This document shows, in pieces, positions 7,796-16,485 of a stretch of DNA of 48,922 bases. A model generated the notes under the pieces. It had not been told where the DNA came from, made no database searches, and saw only the letters and a program-made list of their open reading frames with translations. The stretch is from Bacillota bacterium. GTDB taxonomy: Bacteria; Bacillota; Dethiobacteria; DTU022. The DNA lies in the NCBI GenBank assembly GCA_011389985.1, contig JAABTH010000007.1, positions 85,769-134,690 on the forward strand, read 5' to 3'. Made by a program: the position numbers and the translations under genes. Positions within the stretch are counted from its first letter, which is position 1, and each line of letters opens with the position of its first letter.

Positions 7796-8554
7796 TTAAC
7801 CGACTAGTTGTCTTTTTCCCAACTCTTCCATCAACGTTTTTATAACCGAAGCAGGGTTCTCATGGATAATAACACTTGCTTTTTGGTCGTAAAATGTTGG
7901 TTCCCGATTAATTACTATAATGTTTTTACAGGGAACCGGTATTTCATTATCAGGTGACGTTTGCATCTTTGAACCGATTATGATCATTAGATCAGCCTGC
8001 TTGGTTTCTTCCTTTGCCTTGAAGAAATCAGCTGGAAGCGGTTCATCATAAAACGCTATATCCGGTTTGAGTGTTTCTCCGCATTCGGGGCATTGTGGAG
8101 GTAATTCGCATTCGCTATTATCCGAAAGCAAATCCTCAATTGCAAACTTGCGTTCACAATGTGTGCATGTTGCCGTTTTAATAGTGCCATGGATTTCAAA
8201 TACTTTTTTTGAACCGGCCTCTTTATGGAGCCCGTCAATATTTTGAGTTATTACGCTTTTGATCAGGTTGTTTTTTTCAAGTTCAACAAGCGCCAGATGG
8301 ACTTCATTTGGTTTGGTTTCATAAATCATACTAAAAAAAGGTGTGCCCTGATCATAAAAAGATTCTGGGTCTTCTCTGTATCTCTTAATTGTGAACTCTT
8401 CAGGATCAAGCATTGTCATCAGATTGTTTTCCTGGTTTACTGTTTCGGAATTATTATTTTCAGTAAAAATACCGGGACCGGTGAGAACGACCGGATAATC
8501 ACTTTTTGTGAGCATGGCAATCACTTTACTTATACTCTCATTTAGCTCTTCCAT
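7796..8554 (-). CDS. Sirtuin-like protein with degraded NAD-binding loop
   Basis: This 252-residue protein is clearly Sir2-derived. TQNIDGLH is at 103-110, the catalytic-type His is at 122 in FEIHGT, and four zinc cysteines are C130, C133, C155 and C158. However, the cofactor loop that in active sirtuins reads GAGIS..SGIPDFR has become GPGIFTENNN, and the Asp-Phe-Arg element is absent. The later GSS motif is GSKMQ. The NAD pocket is therefore likely altered or non-functional. A canonical sirtuin lies at 43817-44566, so this may be a neofunctionalised paralogue that binds acyl-lysine or another nucleotide. It overlaps no other gene and converges with usp. Confidence 0.85.
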   Translation of the reverse strand: MEELNESISKVIAMLTKSDYPVVLTGPGIFTENNNSETVNQENNLMTMLDPEEFTIKRYREDPESFYDQGTPFFSMIYETKPNEVHLALVELEKNNLIKSVITQNIDGLHKEAGSKKVFEIHGTIKTATCTHCERKFAIEDLLSDNSECELPPQCPECGETLKPDIAFYDEPLPADFFKAKEETKQADLMIIIGSKMQTSPDNEIPVPCKNIIVINREPTFYDQKASVIIHENPASVIKTLMEELGKRQLVG

Positions 8555-8704
8555 TATTGGCCAACTCCTTCTTCATCACTGGCATTATTAATAGCAAATA
8601 ATTACCGTGTTGCTTTTAATGATAACAAAAATATTGACGCATAGTCAAATCTATAAAGCTGCTTCAATTTACCAAATTATACCTTGCTGTTTTTAACTTA
8701 AAGT

Positions 8705-8733
8705 TGACATAGGTATTGAATAGATATATAATT
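8705..8733 (+). promoter_or_regulatory. Consensus sigma-A promoter before the coiled-coil gene
   Basis: TTGACA (8705-8710) and TATAAT (8728-8733), both perfect consensus boxes, are separated by 17 bases. The start near 8740 implies an untranslated leader of about 160 bases before the ATG at 8904. An interrupted inverted repeat (8732-8746 with 8804-8816) spans the start region. The rest of the 8555-8903 gap shows no gene. Confidence 0.75.
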
Positions 8734-8903
8734 ATGATTGTCACGCAATATGAATAAGCAGTCGAGTATATGTTAAAAACACTTTTATCTGTTCTATTTA
8801 CAGCGTGAATCATAATGACATGACAATATAAGTTTAGTTTGAGTAGTTATTGCTATTCATAACTTTAGTGACTATAAATGTAATAACATAGGAGGAATAT
8901 AAA

Positions 8904-9191
8904 ATGAGTGAAAAAGATCTTTACACAAAGAAAATGCAGGCACAACTAGACGAGTGGAAAGCGGAGCTTGAAAAACTGAAAGCAAAAGCCAATAAAGCTG
9001 ATGCCGAGGCAAGAATTAAAGCAGAAAAGCAAATAAAAACCCTTGAAGGTAAGATTGATGAAGGGCAAACCAAACTCAGTGAATTGCGAGAGGCAAGTGA
9101 TGAAGCCTGGGAGTCGCTTAAAGATGGCGTTGAATCTGCCTTAAAGTCTTTAAAATCAGGTGTTGATGATGCTAAATCAAGCTTTAAGTAA
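8904..9191 (+). CDS. Small coiled-coil protein of unknown function
   Basis: A 95-residue, highly charged protein made almost wholly of Lys, Glu, Ala and Leu heptad-like repeats (for example QLDEWKAELEKLKAKA), predicted as one long helix or coiled coil without signal peptide or membrane segment. Similar short coiled-coil proteins are widespread in bacteria without a settled function; some are stress-induced. A perfect-consensus promoter, an AGGAGG ribosome site and an exceptionally strong downstream hairpin suggest high, isolated expression. Function unknown. Confidence 0.75.
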   Translation: MSEKDLYTKKMQAQLDEWKAELEKLKAKANKADAEARIKAEKQIKTLEGKIDEGQTKLSELREASDEAWESLKDGVESALKSLKSGVDDAKSSFK

Positions 9192-9214
9192 GAGATGATC
9201 TTATTTCAGTGAAA

Positions 9215-9266
9215 TATTAATTGCAGGGGGCGGAGTTGTACTAAACTCCGCCCCCTGCAATTAATA
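9215..9266. terminator. Perfect 23-bp hairpin, probable terminator
   Basis: Arms 9215-9237 and 9244-9266 are exact reverse complements with a 6-base loop. The core is GGGGGCGGAGTT. It lies 24 bases after the coiled-coil gene's stop. The tail after the stem is A-rich rather than a run of T. Confidence 0.75.
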
Positions 9267-9398
9267 AAGATTATAATCGTCCGTTTTCATCTTTCATCTA
9301 ATCGTCCCTGTTAACTAGTGAATTTAATAGTATGTTATATTATCAATAAATGAGAAAAGTGGCTGTGCTGAATTGCATTATTCAGGAGGTGAAATCCA

Positions 9399-11648
9399 CT
9401 GAGGAATATTACACTGGCCATATTAATTTTATTAACAACCGGTCTGATATACTTTTTATACGAACCGGCAGATGAAATCAGTATTTATTTAAATGGAGAA
9501 CACCTTGCTATGGAGGAGCCTGTAAAAATAGCGGAAGACAATTTATTCATTCCTGCAGCAGTAATACTTGAAAAACTGGGTTTTGAAACTAGTTGGGATA
9601 GCAAGAAGAGAATACTATCAGCCAGCCTGGGAAACTTAATTTATAAATTTCCGGCTAAAAAACATGAGATAATCATAAATGGGGAAATTGTTAAGTGGAA
9701 TTTACCCGTTGAAATGATTGACGATGTTACATATTTGCCTTTGTTTCCATTGACGGAAGCTTTAGGTATATTTGTAGTCTGGAATGAGAATTCAAATATA
9801 CTTTATATTTCAACCCCTCATGATTATTTTGACCCCCCTAAAAATGATAGTAGTGAAGGTCCTTTGCTTAATGTGGCCTACCCTCCTGAACAGCTTCTAT
9901 ATTATTATGGTAACTCGTTATTTGTTTTTGGTACAACGCAATCATTCTCACCGGTTGATGTAATGGTAAACGGTGAGCCGGTAGAAATATTTGATCCGAG
10001 AACAGGAAATTTTCTGACCATGGTTGATATTCCCCGGGGTGAAGAATTTACTGTGCTGGTTGAGGCTGTTGATGCAAATGGTAAAACCGCTGTTGAGAGA
10101 AATATCTTATATCCGGCACCATGGCAGGCAATGCCTGATAAACCGCTAACCATTCATTCCACTTTTTTGATACCCGGTGAAAACCAGGTACTGAGAATAG
10201 GAGATATTTTAAGGGTTGCCTTTCAGGGCAGTCCCGGCGGCGAAGCAAGTTTTTGGATTGGCGACAGCAGCAACCGTTTCAGCATGACTGAGCTTGCTTA
10301 CCCCGCAGGGCCTCCGGGTGAAGGTGGCATATATGTTAGAAGTTTCACTGCAGATGAACAGTTAATTTCTGATAAAGGCACTTCAGGACCGATGAGTATA
10401 ACGGTTTCTTTAGTCAAAGATGAGGAAGAGGTTATCCAAAAGCTGCCCGGTAGTGTAACATTTTACTCCGAACCGCACTATAAAATAGTGGAAGTCAGGG
10501 AAGAAGATAAGTTAAAAAACCGAGGCTGGTTATATATGATACAGGGCAACGCTGTTCAAGTTAGCTCAGGTACTCTTGGTGGAGCCGGATATTATACCAG
10601 TGTTGTCAGATACCTGGTAGAAGGAACCAGATACGAAGCAGTTGGGATGTCGGGAAATTATTACCGGGTTAACTTGTACGGAAATGAAGAGTTTTTAATT
10701 CACGTAGACATGGTTAGCGTCTTAGAAGGTAAAAAAGTTTTAGAACCGGTATTGTCAAAAATTGAAATGACAGAAACCGGAGACAAAATTATGATAGTTT
10801 TGAATACATCTGAGCGGTTTCCCTTTCTGATCGAAGACGGCAAAGACAGGCTTGAAGTGGAAATGTACGGAATGCGAGCAGATGATAATTTAATATTACC
10901 GGATCTTATCGGTCAGATCAGAGATTTACAACTGGAACCAAATAATTCGGAGCATTCCGACTCAATGAAATTGATTATTGAATCGGATTATAATATTGCG
11001 GGATTCAGAGGCCGATGGATCGGCAATAACCTGATCATAGATATTTTCAAGCCGCCTGTTGTTGATGTCGACAACCCGCTGAAAGGGAAAACAATTATTA
11101 TCGATCCCGGTCATGGGGGTGAAGATACAGGTGCGATCGGTCCCGGGGATATTCATGAAAAAGATGTGGTGCTGCCCATGAGTTTTTATCTCAAGGAAAT
11201 GTTGGAAGAAGAAGGCGCTAATGTTATCATGACCCGCAGCGAGGATGTTTTTATTAATCTTTATGATCGACCAGAACAGATTGATCAATACAATGCAGAT
11301 TTTTTCATCAGCATTCACGTAAACGCTCATGCGCATAATGCTCAGGCAACAGAAATACATGGTTTGATGACCCTTTATAACTATGCTCATAATGAAGAAC
11401 TTGCAGAAATTATGCTTAGTACTATGGATGAGTTAACGGAGCTGCCGGCGTTCAGAACCTGGAGAAGAAATATTGCCGTAACCAGGCATCCACACATACC
11501 AGGCGTTTTGGTTGAAGCAGGGTACCTGATGCATCCAGAAGATAATTGGTATATCCTCCATCCCCGGGGGCAGAAAGATCTTGCAGCAGCTATGAAAGAG
11601 GGCATAAAAAAATACTTCCTAAGCTATAGCGTTAGGCCCGCCAATTGA
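9399..11648 (+). CDS. N-acetylmuramoyl-L-alanine amidase with copper-amine-oxidase-like N-domain; CTG start
   Basis: An exported cell-wall hydrolase of about 749 residues. A hydrophobic N-terminal segment (ITLAILILLTTGLIYFLY) is followed by a copper-amine-oxidase N-terminal-like domain with stalk-type repeats. Then come a middle beta-rich region and an AMIN-like segment. The C-terminal Amidase_3 domain shows IDPGHGGEDTGA (zinc His), SIHVNAH (zinc His) and LVEAGYL (catalytic Glu). The frame has an in-frame TGA at 9390 and no ATG, GTG or TTG before 9510. AGGAGGT at 9384-9390 points to the CTG at 9399. Starting at the ATG at 9510 would lose the signal segment and has no ribosome site. Confidence 0.87.
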   Translation: MRNITLAILILLTTGLIYFLYEPADEISIYLNGEHLAMEEPVKIAEDNLFIPAAVILEKLGFETSWDSKKRILSASLGNLIYKFPAKKHEIIINGEIVKWNLPVEMIDDVTYLPLFPLTEALGIFVVWNENSNILYISTPHDYFDPPKNDSSEGPLLNVAYPPEQLLYYYGNSLFVFGTTQSFSPVDVMVNGEPVEIFDPRTGNFLTMVDIPRGEEFTVLVEAVDANGKTAVERNILYPAPWQAMPDKPLTIHSTFLIPGENQVLRIGDILRVAFQGSPGGEASFWIGDSSNRFSMTELAYPAGPPGEGGIYVRSFTADEQLISDKGTSGPMSITVSLVKDEEEVIQKLPGSVTFYSEPHYKIVEVREEDKLKNRGWLYMIQGNAVQVSSGTLGGAGYYTSVVRYLVEGTRYEAVGMSGNYYRVNLYGNEEFLIHVDMVSVLEGKKVLEPVLSKIEMTETGDKIMIVLNTSERFPFLIEDGKDRLEVEMYGMRADDNLILPDLIGQIRDLQLEPNNSEHSDSMKLIIESDYNIAGFRGRWIGNNLIIDIFKPPVVDVDNPLKGKTIIIDPGHGGEDTGAIGPGDIHEKDVVLPMSFYLKEMLEEEGANVIMTRSEDVFINLYDRPEQIDQYNADFFISIHVNAHAHNAQATEIHGLMTLYNYAHNEELAEIMLSTMDELTELPAFRTWRRNIAVTRHPHIPGVLVEAGYLMHPEDNWYILHPRGQKDLAAAMKEGIKKYFLSYSVRPAN

Positions 11649-11669
11649 CCGGAAGATCAAACGGCGGGC
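11636..11669 (+). terminator. GC-rich hairpin at the end of the amidase gene
   Basis: GCCCGCC (11636-11642) pairs with GGCGGGC (11663-11669); the stem's left arm lies inside the last codons. A short T-rich stretch follows only after about 10 bases, so termination is plausible but not certain. Confidence 0.4.
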
Positions 11670-11699
11670 GCATCATAAATTTTGTATGTTAATAGTCTT

Positions 11700-12290
11700 T
11701 TACAGATTTCCTTTAAGTCCCAATTCTTCTGCCGAAGCTTGCATCCCCTTAATTGTTTCATCCATGATCTCAGTTAAATCCATATCCAGCATAGCTGCCC
11801 CTTTTTCAATAATACCGCGGTCAACACCGGCAGCAAAATTTTTGTTCTTATACTTTTTCTTGACCGAACTGACCTTAAGATCCAATATACTTTTACTCGG
11901 ACGCATCAGGACTGTAGCAACAATTAAACCGGTTAGTTCATCGATAGTGTATAAAACTTTCTCCATTCTTTCAACCGGTTCTATATCTGAGCAAATCCCC
12001 CAGCCGTGGCTTACAACGGCTCTTATATAATCTTCAGGCCATCCTTCTTCTGTCATTATTTCTTTTGTTTTGCTGCAGTGTTGTTCCGGATATTTATCAT
12101 AGTCGAGATCATGAATCAGTCCGACAATCCGCCATTTTTCAGGATCTTCTTCACCAAACTTTTTAGCAAAATGACCCATAACTGCTTCTACTGCCAGGGC
12201 ATGTTTAATCAGGGCATCGCTCTGATTGTATTTTTTCAATAAGGTCATTGCATCATTCCGGTTAGGTTCTTTCAACATCTTAGTTATCAC
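11700..12290 (-). CDS. HD-domain metal-dependent phosphohydrolase family protein
   Basis: A 196-residue single-domain HD protein. The motifs HALAVEAVMGHFAKKFG and LIHDLDYDKYP supply the conserved His and His-Asp metal ligands, followed by AVVSHGWG. This is the HDIG-type family, close to uncharacterised hydrolases annotated as HAD/HD phosphohydrolases, so the substrate is unknown. The frame begins at GTG 12290, with an ATG four codons later at 12278; ribosome-site evidence does not separate them. It is monocistronic and converges with the amidase gene. Confidence 0.85.
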   Translation of the reverse strand: MITKMLKEPNRNDAMTLLKKYNQSDALIKHALAVEAVMGHFAKKFGEEDPEKWRIVGLIHDLDYDKYPEQHCSKTKEIMTEEGWPEDYIRAVVSHGWGICSDIEPVERMEKVLYTIDELTGLIVATVLMRPSKSILDLKVSSVKKKYKNKNFAAGVDRGIIEKGAAMLDMDLTEIMDETIKGMQASAEELGLKGNL

Positions 12291-12438
12291 TTCTTTCTTT
12301 TGTTATTATTTTACTGTGCATTTTTTTATATTTCAAACTGCATCAAAAGCATCCTAAATCATATCGCGCTGATTGATCTTTTTCTCGAAATAAACTTAAA
12401 TATCCTGCCTGAAAAAGCATCTTAAGTTAAAATGAAGA

Positions 12439-12485
12439 TGTCATATGTGACAATTGTTGAGTGCAGGCCGTCTGCATGTTATAAT
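12439..12485 (+). promoter_or_regulatory. Promoter of the PEP carboxykinase gene with upstream palindrome
   Basis: TTGAGT (12457-12462) and TATAAT (12480-12485) are 17 bases apart. A palindrome TGTCATATGTGACA (12439-12452) abuts the -35 box, a position typical of an activator or repressor site. The predicted start near 12492 lies downstream of the first ATG of the open frame (12432), so the real gene start must be later. The remainder of 12291-12590 shows no gene; an AGGAGGT at 12524-12530 sits before a 4-codon TTG reading frame only. Confidence 0.6.
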
Positions 12486-12590
12486 CTTAACAGATTTTAC
12501 ATTTATATAAAGTGCAGGGTGTCAGGAGGTATGCCTCTTGACATCTTTTTAATGCAGCAATTATCAAAACATATCGCGAGGATATTACAG

Positions 12591-14372
12591 ATGAATAATT
12601 CATTACTGCTAAACTGGATTAAAGAAATGGCCCAGATGTGCAAGCCCGAAAAAATAGTTTGGATTGATGGAAGTCGGGAACAGCAGGCAGAATTAGAAAA
12701 AGAAGCTATTTCTACAGGTGAGCTAATTCAATTAAACCAGGAAAAATGGCCGGGTTGTTTATATCACCGCACAGCGGTTAATGATGTGGCCAGAACGGAG
12801 AATCTTACTTTTATCTGCACCCGAAATAAAGAGGATGCCGGTTCTAATAATAATTGGATGGCGCCGGAAAAAGCCTACCGGCAAGCCGGTGAATATTTTA
12901 AAGGTTCGATGCAGGGTAGAACCATGTATGTTATTCCTTTTTCCATGGGTCCGGTTGGTTCACCTTTCAGTAAAATAGGGATTGAATTAACTGATAGTAT
13001 CTATGTTGTATTAAATATGCTGATCATGACCAGGGCCGGCAGTAAAGTACTCAATGAACTTGGCGACGACGGCGATTTTACCCGTTGTTTACACAGCAAG
13101 GCTGAACTTGATGATAAAAAACGCTTAATCCTTCATTTCCCTGAGGATAATACTATCTGGAGTGTCAATTCCGGTTATGGCGGAAATGTTTTACTGGGGA
13201 AAAAATGTTTGAGTCTGCGAATAGCCAGCTACCTCGGTAAGCATGAAGGCTGGTTGGCGGAACATATGCTGATCATGGGGGTTGAAGATCCTACCGGTAA
13301 TATTGATTATATTGCCGCTGCCTTTCCCAGTGCCTGCGGTAAGACGAACCTGGCAATGCTTGTGCCTCCCGAATCATACAGTGCTAGAGGATATAAAATT
13401 TGGACTGTCGGTGATGATATTGCCTGGATCAGGTTAGGCGATGATGGTCGCCTCTGGGCAGTAAACCCGGAGAGCGGTTTCTTTGGAGTGGCACCGGGAA
13501 CAAATTCACAGTCAAACCCCAATGCCCTTGAAACAATTCGTCGTAATACAATTTTTACAAACGTACTTTTAACCGATGACGGCAGTGTCTGGTGGGAGAA
13601 AGGGGAAGGACCGGCACCTTTAGAAGGAACAGCCTGGGACGGCAGGCGGTGGAAATGGGGTATGACAGATGAAGATGGTTTGCCTGTGCCGGGCGCGCAC
13701 CCCAATTCACGTTTTACTGCTCCTTTTAAACAGTGTCCTATAGCTTCGCCGGAATTGGAAAGCCCTAAAGGTGTTCCGCTTTCAGCCATTATTTTCGGTG
13801 GGCGGCGTTCTGAGCTTGTTCCCCTGGTTTTTGAAGCTTTTGACTGGAATCACGGAGTATATACCGGAGCTACAATGTCTTCAGAACTTACTGCGGCTCA
13901 GTACGGCAAACTCGGCAAAGTACGTCATGATCCGATGGCGATGATGCCTTTTTGTGGCTACAATATGGGTGATTATTTCCGTCACTGGCTTGATCTGGGC
14001 AAGAAGATCAAAAACCCTCCCGGGATATTCCATGTAAACTGGTTTCGCAAAGATGCAGATGATAAATTTATCTGGCCCGGGTTTGGTGAAAATCTGCGGA
14101 TTTTAGATTGGATAATTCAAAGAGCCAAAGGTCGTGTAAAAGCGGTAGAAACCCCACTCGGTTACATACCGGAGCCTGGCGGTTTAAACCTGGAGGGATT
14201 AAGGATCGATAACTCAGGGTTTCAGGCTCTTTTCGAAATTGATCGCGAAAAGTGGCTAGGAGAAGCAGCCGACAACCGCCGTTTTTTTAGTCAGTTTGGT
14301 TCAAGGTTGCCCAAAGAGCTTTTGGATGAATGCACTTTTTTAGAAAAGAGAATGCGCTCTGCCAGAAGTTGA
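12591..14372 (+). CDS. pckG: Phosphoenolpyruvate carboxykinase (GTP)
   Basis: It interconverts oxaloacetate and PEP using GTP/GDP, the gluconeogenic link between the C4 and C3 pools. From the ATG at 12591 the product is 593 residues, the normal size of GTP-type enzymes. Diagnostic segments are SMGPVGSPFSKIGIELTDS, the kinase-1a P-loop FPSACGKTN (starting near residue 245), and GANPNS-like GAHPNSRFTAP. The start is supported by GAGGAT 7 bases upstream and by the promoter at 12457-12485, which excludes the ATG at 12432. ATGs at 12531 and 12552 are poorly spaced from any ribosome site. Probably monocistronic. Confidence 0.95.
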   Translation: MNNSLLLNWIKEMAQMCKPEKIVWIDGSREQQAELEKEAISTGELIQLNQEKWPGCLYHRTAVNDVARTENLTFICTRNKEDAGSNNNWMAPEKAYRQAGEYFKGSMQGRTMYVIPFSMGPVGSPFSKIGIELTDSIYVVLNMLIMTRAGSKVLNELGDDGDFTRCLHSKAELDDKKRLILHFPEDNTIWSVNSGYGGNVLLGKKCLSLRIASYLGKHEGWLAEHMLIMGVEDPTGNIDYIAAAFPSACGKTNLAMLVPPESYSARGYKIWTVGDDIAWIRLGDDGRLWAVNPESGFFGVAPGTNSQSNPNALETIRRNTIFTNVLLTDDGSVWWEKGEGPAPLEGTAWDGRRWKWGMTDEDGLPVPGAHPNSRFTAPFKQCPIASPELESPKGVPLSAIIFGGRRSELVPLVFEAFDWNHGVYTGATMSSELTAAQYGKLGKVRHDPMAMMPFCGYNMGDYFRHWLDLGKKIKNPPGIFHVNWFRKDADDKFIWPGFGENLRILDWIIQRAKGRVKAVETPLGYIPEPGGLNLEGLRIDNSGFQALFEIDREKWLGEAADNRRFFSQFGSRLPKELLDECTFLEKRMRSARS

Positions 14373-14379
14373 TCAGGCT

Positions 14380-14415
14380 GTTCTTAACGAAAGATATAAC
14401 CGTAAAAGAACTTTT
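14380..14415 (+). terminator. Terminator after pckG
   Basis: GTTCTT...ACG pairs with CGT...AAGAAC across 14380-14411, followed directly by TTTT. It lies just past the pckG stop codon. Confidence 0.6.
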
Positions 14416-14526
14416 ATGCTGAACAGATCATTACCCCGGTGATAGATATGTTTTTAAATTGTTAATCTTGCCCAGTTATTCTTAACAGAGGAGAAGGCAT
14501 CACACAATAAGCGGGGAGACACTTGA

Positions 14527-15708
14527 ATGGATCAGAAGACTACTTTTATTTTAAATCTAGGGAAATATGGCGGTTATATAGCCGTGCTCTGGGTAGCTGT
14601 CAGTAACACCGATTTTGTAATCACCGGCCCGTTAATCCCTTTTGTATTTCTATTTGCTCTTGATAATATACGTACTTATTATATTGATAACAAAATGCCT
14701 TCTTTGGGTGTTCCCTCTCTTTATCTGCAAATGCTGCTGGCTTACGCTTTTCTCTTTTTAGATGGGTCAACGGTTGGAGGAATACTATTGATCATTCTCA
14801 TAGCAGAAAGTCAGCTCACTTATCCTCGCCCCACCGGGGACATCATTTTCGTTCTTGCACTAATCGGTTTTACTTTAGTCAGTGCTGCAGGTTTGATCTG
14901 GCGTTCAGCGCTTGACTGGGAGAATATGGCAGCAGTTCTCATTAATGCTCTCTTTTTTATTTTCGCATATGCCGTAAGCTATATGGCCCGAAGACAGCTT
15001 GAGGAGAGGAAACGGGCAGAACATGCCTTAGAACAGTTGGATCGGTCGCGTTCTGATCTCGAGAAGGCTTATCATAAACTGGTTGAAATTAGCAAAGAAA
15101 GAGAGCATCTGGCGGCTGTTGAGGAGCGTTCCCGCCTTGCCCGTGAACTGCATGATACCCTGGCGCATACTCTTACTACTATTGTTGTCAGTCTGGAAGC
15201 AGGGAAAAAATTGCTGGATAAAAATCCGCATAAAGCGCTGGAAGAGATTGAAAAGAGCCAGGAACAGGCTCGCAGGGGGCTGGATGAAGTGCGGCTTACA
15301 GTTAAGGCTTTAAGACCGGGCGACCTTGAGAGAATGGATTTTGCTGCAGCGATCAAAGGGATAGAGCGCGATTACTCCGGCAGCGATTGCAAAATTGAAT
15401 TTATCCTTGATGAAGAACTAAAACTGCCGGCGTCGGTTGAAACTTTACTTTACAGGATCATACAGGAAAGCATCACAAACAGTATCCGCCATGGAAACGC
15501 AAAAATGATGCGGGTGAGCTTGCTGTGCGAAGGTAACGGCTTGATTCTCGAAATAGACGACGATGGCTGTGGTACTAATGAAATTATTGAAGGGTACGGT
15601 TTAATGGGCATCCGGGAAAGGGCAACTGCAATGGGAGCCCGGGTATCATTTTCCAGCCATGAAAATGGCGGATTTCTGGTCAAACTGATCCTGGGGGAGA
15701 TAAGCTGA
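14527..15708 (+). CDS. Sensor histidine kinase, NarL/LiaS-type (HisKA_3)
   Basis: A 393-residue membrane sensor. About five hydrophobic segments occupy residues 8-153 with no extended extracellular loop. A coiled-coil linker (155-195) follows, then a HisKA_3 domain with phospho-acceptor H209 in [14 protein letters not shown], then an HATPase with NSIRHG, DDGCG and [11 protein letters not shown]. The intramembrane-sensing layout resembles envelope-stress kinases such as LiaS or DesK. It overlaps the response regulator by one base (TGATG). Signal unknown; an envelope role is suggested by the LiaF-like gene downstream. Confidence 0.92.
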   Translation: MDQKTTFILNLGKYGGYIAVLWVAVSNTDFVITGPLIPFVFLFALDNIRTYYIDNKMPSLGVPSLYLQMLLAYAFLFLDGSTVGGILLIILIAESQLTYPRPTGDIIFVLALIGFTLVSAAGLIWRSALDWENMAAVLINALFFIFAYAVSYMARRQLEERKRAEHALEQLDRSRSDLEKAYHKLVEISKEREHLAAVEERSRLARELHDTLAHTLTTIVVSLEAGKKLLDKNPHKALEEIEKSQEQARRGLDEVRLTVKALRPGDLERMDFAAAIKGIERDYSGSDCKIEFILDEELKLPASVETLLYRIIQESITNSIRHGNAKMMRVSLLCEGNGLILEIDDDGCGTNEIIEGYGLMGIRERATAMGARVSFSSHENGGFLVKLILGEIS

Positions 15709-16367
15709 TGAAAGACAAGATAAAAATAGTCATTGCCGATGATCAGCGACTGATGCGAGAAGGGCTTAAAACAATTCTTGAACTGGAAAATGACATTATT
15801 GTTCAGGGTACGGTGGCTAACGGTAAAGAAGCGCTTGATCTATGCCGCAGTTTGGAACCAGACATTGTATTGATGGATATCCGGATGCCTGAAATGGATG
15901 GGGTGGAAGCAACCAGGCAAATAAGCGCAGCAGGTCTGAAAACCAGGGTAATTGTAGTAACAACTTTTGATGACGATGAACTGATCGTTCAGGCTTTGAA
16001 AGCAGGAGCAAAAACCTACCTGTTAAAAGATCTACCTTCCGAAAAATTACTGGCAGTGATCAGGGCTACCTATAAAGGTGATATAGTGATGCAGCCCGAA
16101 ATCGCAGCAAAGCTGGTTGGGCGGGCTTCGGGTGAAGTGGTGTCAGCAGAGGTTTCACCTTCTGGCAACCCGCTGGTTACTCTGACCAGCCGTGAAAAAG
16201 AAATATTGTCTTTGATGGCTGAAGGATTGAGCAACGGTGATATTGCTTCCACGTTGTTTTTAAGCGAGGGTACAGTTAAAAATCAGGTCAGCATTATTTA
16301 CAGCAAATTGGGGACAAATGATCGCACCCAGGCGGTTCTTCTGGCCTTAAAGAATAATTTAATTTAG
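15708..16367 (+). CDS. Response regulator, NarL/LuxR family
   Basis: A 219-residue two-domain regulator. The receiver domain has acidic pocket D11-D12 and phospho-acceptor D57 in VLMDIRMPEMDG, with switch Thr and Lys (VVTTFDDD and TYLLKDLP). The C-terminal LuxR-type helix-turn-helix reads LTSREKEILSLMAEGLSNGD and then GTVKNQVSIIYSKLGTNDR. It is the cognate partner of the overlapping kinase gene. A paired inverted repeat immediately downstream (16384-16430), just before the promoter of the next gene, is a candidate target site. Confidence 0.93.
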   Translation: MKDKIKIVIADDQRLMREGLKTILELENDIIVQGTVANGKEALDLCRSLEPDIVLMDIRMPEMDGVEATRQISAAGLKTRVIVVTTFDDDELIVQALKAGAKTYLLKDLPSEKLLAVIRATYKGDIVMQPEIAAKLVGRASGEVVSAEVSPSGNPLVTLTSREKEILSLMAEGLSNGDIASTLFLSEGTVKNQVSIIYSKLGTNDRTQAVLLALKNNLI

Positions 16368-16383
16368 CGGAGTTTTATAAAAT

Positions 16384-16459
16384 GTGACTGTGGTCATATT
16401 TGTAGATAACTTTTTCGTGACCACGGTGACTTGGCCGGGTAAGATTCCTTGTTTACAAT
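16384..16459 (+). promoter_or_regulatory. Inverted repeat and promoter before the LiaF-like gene
   Basis: GTGACTGTGGTCA (16384-16396) and TGACCACGGTGAC (16418-16430) are complementary at 11 of 13 positions. They lie directly upstream of TTGGCC (16431-16436), which is 17 bases before TACAAT (16454-16459). The arrangement suggests a response-regulator operator for an activated promoter; this is inference from position. Confidence 0.45.
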
Positions 16460-16485
16460 TAAGAAAAACAAGGGAGATGATCAGT

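Noticed and set aside
12524-12552. Perfect ribosome site followed by a TTG frame of 4 codons in the pckG leader
   Set aside because: Too short to call a leader peptide; may be an evolutionary leftover of an earlier start.
12432-12590. Upstream extension of the PEP carboxykinase frame from ATG 12432
   Set aside because: The -35/-10 boxes at 12457-12485 lie inside this stretch, and homologues begin near the ATG at 12591.
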